DNA of 6,631 bases from NCBI GenBank assembly GCA_030634615.1, contig DAOWAL010000067.1, positions 1 through 6,631 of the forward strand, read 5' to 3'. The notes below the pieces were generated by a model. The model was not told the origin of the DNA. It searched no databases and saw nothing but the letters and a program-made list of their open reading frames with translations. The position numbers and the translations under genes are program-made. Of this stretch, positions 4,311-6,631 are shown one piece after another. The stretch comes from Candidatus Aenigmatarchaeota archaeon (GTDB lineage: Archaea; Aenigmatarchaeota; Aenigmatarchaeia; QMZP01; QMZT01). The number at the start of each line of letters is the position of its first letter. The stretch's first letter is position 1.

Positions 4311-5303
4311 TCACTTCTTCATTTCTAATACTTGTTCAGCTGCTTTGATTATGTCTGTACTCTTAAGATTAAACTCAACCATAAGCTCTTCTGGTTCACC
4401 TGATTCACCAAACCTGTCTCTTACACCAACAAGTTTTATTGGAACTGGACAGTTTTCAACAACAACCTCGGCAACAGCAGAACCCATTCCACCTGCTACC
4501 TGATGCTCTTCGGCTGTAACTATTGCTCCGGTTTCTTTTGCAGCTTTGATTATTGTTTCTTTGTCAATGGGTTTTACCGTGTGCATGTTTATTACTCGTA
4601 CACTAATTCCTTTTTTATCAAGTTCTTTTGCAGCGATTATAGCTTCGTACACCATTGGACCGCATGCTATTATAGAAATATCATCACCAAACACGTAAGT
4701 TTCAGCTCTACCTACTTTAAATGGAGTTTTTTCAGTTGTTACAACAGGAACCTTTTCCCTGCCAAACCTGAGCATAAACGGTCCGTCAGTTGCAGCCGCT
4801 GCAAGTGTTGCCTTCTTAGTCTCCTCGCTGTCAGCTGGAACAATTACTGTCATGTTTGGAAGAACCCTTGTAAGAGTTATTTCTTCAAGTGCCTGGTGAG
4901 TTGCTCCGTCAGCACCAACTGATATGCCACCGTGCGCGCCACCTATCTTAACATTAAAATCACCATAAGCAACTGTTGTCCTTATTTGATCCCATGCTCT
5001 CCCTGTACAGAATACACCATAAGTACTGACAAATGGAATCTTGCCAACAGTAGCAAGTCCTGCGGCTATTCCCATCATATCCTGTTCGGATATGCCGACT
5101 TCGATAAACCTGTCAGGATATTTGTCGGCAAACCACTGAGTCCTAACTGAATCTGAAATATCAGCTGTCAAAACTACAACATCTTTATTGGTTTCGCCAA
5201 GTTCGACAAGACCATGACCATAACCATTTCTTGTTGGAACCTGATCTACATCACCATAAAGTTTTTCTGACAAATACATTTCCTTGTTGTCTTTTGAACT
5301 CAT
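4311..5303 (-). CDS. transketolase, C-terminal subunit
   Basis: 330 residues covering the Pyr and C-terminal domains of transketolase. The Pyr domain (about 20-190) holds ADISDSVRTQWFADKYPDRF and VGISEQDMMG, where E73 is the Glu that activates the thiamine-diphosphate aminopyrimidine. It also has the loop GGAHGGISVGADGATHQALEE with H124 and H136. The C-terminal domain (about 195-325) starts near KVGRAETY and includes CGPMVYEA and EEHQVAGGMGSAVAE. With the N-half it moves two-carbon units between sugar phosphates, for example pentose phosphates to glyceraldehyde-3-P, fructose-6-P and erythrose-4-P. Split transketolases are normal in many archaea. The ATG overlaps the N-half stop by one base (TAATG), with GGAGGT 8 nt upstream, indicating translational coupling and equal dosage. 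A split DXPS-like or pyruvate-dehydrogenase E1-like enzyme is less likely. Confidence 0.92.
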   Translation of the reverse strand: MSSKDNKEMYLSEKLYGDVDQVPTRNGYGHGLVELGETNKDVVVLTADISDSVRTQWFADKYPDRFIEVGISEQDMMGIAAGLATVGKIPFVSTYGVFCTGRAWDQIRTTVAYGDFNVKIGGAHGGISVGADGATHQALEEITLTRVLPNMTVIVPADSEETKKATLAAAATDGPFMLRFGREKVPVVTTEKTPFKVGRAETYVFGDDISIIACGPMVYEAIIAAKELDKKGISVRVINMHTVKPIDKETIIKAAKETGAIVTAEEHQVAGGMGSAVAEVVVENCPVPIKLVGVRDRFGESGEPEELMVEFNLKSTDIIKAAEQVLEMKK

Positions 5304-6118
5304 TAGTAAACCTCCAGCTCCTTAAGTGCCGTTTCGGTCTGCTCGGAATTCGGTGCAGCTCCATGCCATTCTGCTTTGTTTTCCATAAAGGAAACTCCTT
5401 TACCCTTAACAGTTTTTGCAAGTATAACAGTTGGCATACCTTTTGTTTTCTCGGCTTCCTCAAATGCCTTAATTACTTCTTCCAAATTGTGACCATCAAC
5501 TTCTATTACATGCCAACCAAATGATCTCCATTTATCACCAATTGGTTCAACATTCATAACATCTTTTGTAAAGCCGTCAATCTGAAGATTGTTAACATCA
5601 ACTATTCCGCATAAATTATCAAGTTTGTAATGTGCTCCTGTCATGGCAGCTTCCCATATCTGACCTTCCTGAAGCTCTCCGTCGCCCATCAAGCAGTATA
5701 CTCGCTGATCTTTCTTGTCCATTCTAAGTCCAATGGAGATACCGGCAGCGATTGAAAGGCCCTGGCCAAGCGAACCACATGAAATCTCAAGACCCGGAAG
5801 TTTTTTCCTGTCGGGATGTCCCTGAAGTCTTGATCCGAGTTTTCTGAGTGTCTTAAGTTCTTCGACAGGGAAGTATCCGCTCCTTGCCATAGCAGAATAA
5901 AGAACTGGGCATGCGTGTCCCTTTGAGAGAATGAATCTGTCCCTTTCTTCCCAGTCATGTTTTTTTGGATCATGTTTCATGATTTTGAAATAAAGCGCAG
6001 TCATTATCTCAACAGAAGAAAGTGATCCGCCAGGATGCCCGGAACCTGCGGCATTGGTCATTTTAATTATGTCCTTTCTCATTTCATTTGCAGTTTTTTT
6101 CATCTCTTGCATATCCAT
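5303..6118 (-). CDS. transketolase, N-terminal (thiamine-diphosphate-binding) subunit
   Basis: 271 residues, the PP domain. Visible motifs: AAGSGHPGGSLS (H28), SKGHACP (H68), QGHPD (H101), CGSLGQGLS, and the thiamine-diphosphate/Mg2+ motif GDGELQEGQ (145-153) ending at VDVNN (173-177). H252 in EWHGAAP completes the conserved active-site histidines. Nothing essential appears missing. I prefer the ATG at 6118; an in-frame GTG at 6127 adds only three residues and has no Shine-Dalgarno site. AT-rich minus-strand sequence about 26 nt upstream would fit a leaderless start near 6118. It heads the three-gene operon with the C-half and the aminotransferase. In archaea lacking the oxidative pentose phosphate pathway, transketolase chiefly supplies ribose and erythrose phosphates; that role is inferred here. 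Confidence 0.93.
   Translation of the reverse strand: MDMQEMKKTANEMRKDIIKMTNAAGSGHPGGSLSSVEIMTALYFKIMKHDPKKHDWEERDRFILSKGHACPVLYSAMARSGYFPVEELKTLRKLGSRLQGHPDRKKLPGLEISCGSLGQGLSIAAGISIGLRMDKKDQRVYCLMGDGELQEGQIWEAAMTGAHYKLDNLCGIVDVNNLQIDGFTKDVMNVEPIGDKWRSFGWHVIEVDGHNLEEVIKAFEEAEKTKGMPTVILAKTVKGKGVSFMENKAEWHGAAPNSEQTETALKELEVY
5310..5315 (-). promoter_or_regulatory. Shine-Dalgarno site of the transketolase C-half
   Basis: On the minus strand GGAGGT lies inside the last codons of the N-half gene, 6-8 nt before the overlapping TAATG. It is the strongest ribosome site in the window and supports coupled translation of the two subunits. Confidence 0.75.
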
Positions 6119-6127
6119 CAAAAACAC

Positions 6128-6238
6128 TATACGTCTTTTATCTATTATTTATCTATCCATGAAATTTAAAGCTTTGTGATTTTTTGATTTTGTAAATCCC
6201 ATATCATGTTTTTATTGAAGATATGATTAAATAATATT
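6128..6238. promoter_or_regulatory. divergent promoter region, transketolase operon / peptidase gene
   Basis: This 111-nt intergenic stretch separates divergent genes and must serve both. On the minus strand, GATAAATAATA (about 6143-6153) is a TATA-like element at leaderless distance from 6118; CTTTAAATTT (6162-6171) is an alternative that gives a short leader. On the plus strand the candidates are weak: TTTTTATTG (6209-6216) is about 26 nt before the peptidase ATG. No clear operator repeat is seen. Confidence 0.4.
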
Positions 6239-6631
6239 ATGATTCCTGATTTTGCAACAAGACAGAGAAATCTTAGACTTCTTATGGACAAAAAACGCAT
6301 TGACGCGATCTTTACATCCGACCCTGCAAACATACATTACTACATTGGTTATGAAGGAATGCGAGACGATCGAATGTTTATGCTCCTCCCAAGGCACGGA
6401 GAACCGACTCTTTTTGTAAGCATACTTGGAAACGAAGCAGTTAAAAAATACGAAAAAACAGTGTTTTATACGAGCACTAAAGAAATTATAAAACGTATAA
6501 AACATTTCAAAAAATTGGGGTACAATGAAAAAAAGATGAACGTTTTTCTTTTCAACAAACTGGACAAATTAAAAATCAAAATGGTCCCCGTTGGAGAAAT
6601 GATGGAACTGCCAAGAAAAATAAAAGATGAT
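6239..6631 (+). CDS. Xaa-Pro peptidase / creatinase-family protein, N-terminal domain (3' partial)
   Basis: 131 residues from the ATG at 6239, open to the right edge. The segment RQRNLRLLMDKKRIDAIFTS, then PANIHYYIGYEG (29-40) and a strand-rich stretch ending EPTLFVSILGNEA, match the creatinase/prolidase N-terminal domain. That domain precedes the M24 metallopeptidase domain in Xaa-Pro dipeptidases and aminopeptidases. The last visible residues, MELPRKIKDD, resemble the linker (R-x-IK-x-x-E) that leads into the catalytic domain. The metal ligands are outside the window, so activity cannot be judged. Expected role: cytoplasmic cleavage of X-Pro bonds in peptide turnover. No Shine-Dalgarno site precedes the ATG, so a leaderless mRNA is likely. 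It diverges from the transketolase operon. Confidence 0.82.
   Translation, partial: MIPDFATRQRNLRLLMDKKRIDAIFTSDPANIHYYIGYEGMRDDRMFMLLPRHGEPTLFVSILGNEAVKKYEKTVFYTSTKEIIKRIKHFKKLGYNEKKMNVFLFNKLDKLKIKMVPVGEMMELPRKIKDD

Noticed and set aside
4503..4922. 139-residue plus-strand ORF opposite the transketolase C-half
   Set aside because: Antisense shadow of a well-conserved gene; Cys/Ser/Phe-rich composition and no promoter or ribosome site. The same holds for 4174-4503, 4932-5150, 5231-5524 and 3083-3364.
6119..6127. GTG start of the transketolase N-half
   Set aside because: It adds three residues with no ribosome site; the ATG at 6118 fits the family start and a leaderless promoter distance.
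6227..6505. 92-residue minus-strand ORF opposite the peptidase gene
   Set aside because: Phe/Cys-rich shadow of the creatinase-domain frame, with no family features.
1..6631. CRISPR array, insertion sequence, rRNA or replication origin
   Set aside because: No regularly spaced repeats, transposase, terminal inverted repeats, rRNA segments or origin-like repeat clusters were seen on either strand.

Overview
The window is AT-rich and archaeal. The evidence is an Rpo10/RpoN RNA polymerase subunit (2185-2379), two tRNA genes without an encoded CCA, bulge-helix-bulge (BHB) tRNA introns, archaeal TATA-like boxes, Shine-Dalgarno sites matching the GGAGGTGATC-type anti-SD complement, and a transketolase split into two genes. 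The sequence does not fix the lineage. A tRNA with a non-canonical intron beside a canonical one points away from an archaeon with a strict-specificity splicing endonuclease. A DPANN-type or other archaeon with a relaxed endonuclease is plausible, but this is inference.

Layout. At 2-238 (+) is the 3' end of a LAGLIDADG-type homing-endonuclease-like gene. Its last codons run into an elongator tRNA-Met(CAU) gene (201-342, +) that I read as carrying two introns: 13 nt at position 30/31 and 56 nt at the canonical 37/38 position. Each intron has its own BHB motif. A membrane-anchored SlyD-like FKBP prolyl isomerase follows 29 nt later (372-1283, +). It is convergent with a six-helix cation diffusion facilitator (1287-2156, -) that lies 28 nt downstream of rpoN (2185-2379, -). 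A possible 36-residue ORF (2432-2542, -) precedes the rpoN promoter. A tRNA-Pro(GGG) gene (2627-2699, +) and an unrecognised 100-107-residue protein (+) follow.

The right half is a compact minus-strand operon: transketolase N-half, transketolase C-half (stop and start overlap as TAATG), then a class I/II PLP aminotransferase 4 nt later. A divergent creatinase/Xaa-Pro-peptidase N-terminal domain gene starts at 6239 and runs off the right edge.

How the genes fit together: the transketolase halves form one thiamine-diphosphate enzyme of C5/C4 sugar-phosphate supply, and the aminotransferase is probably co-transcribed with them. The most notable locus is the left end, where a homing-endonuclease-like ORF terminates inside an intron of a two-intron tRNA gene. 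The two BHB folds compete for the same bases, which implies an ordered splicing pathway.
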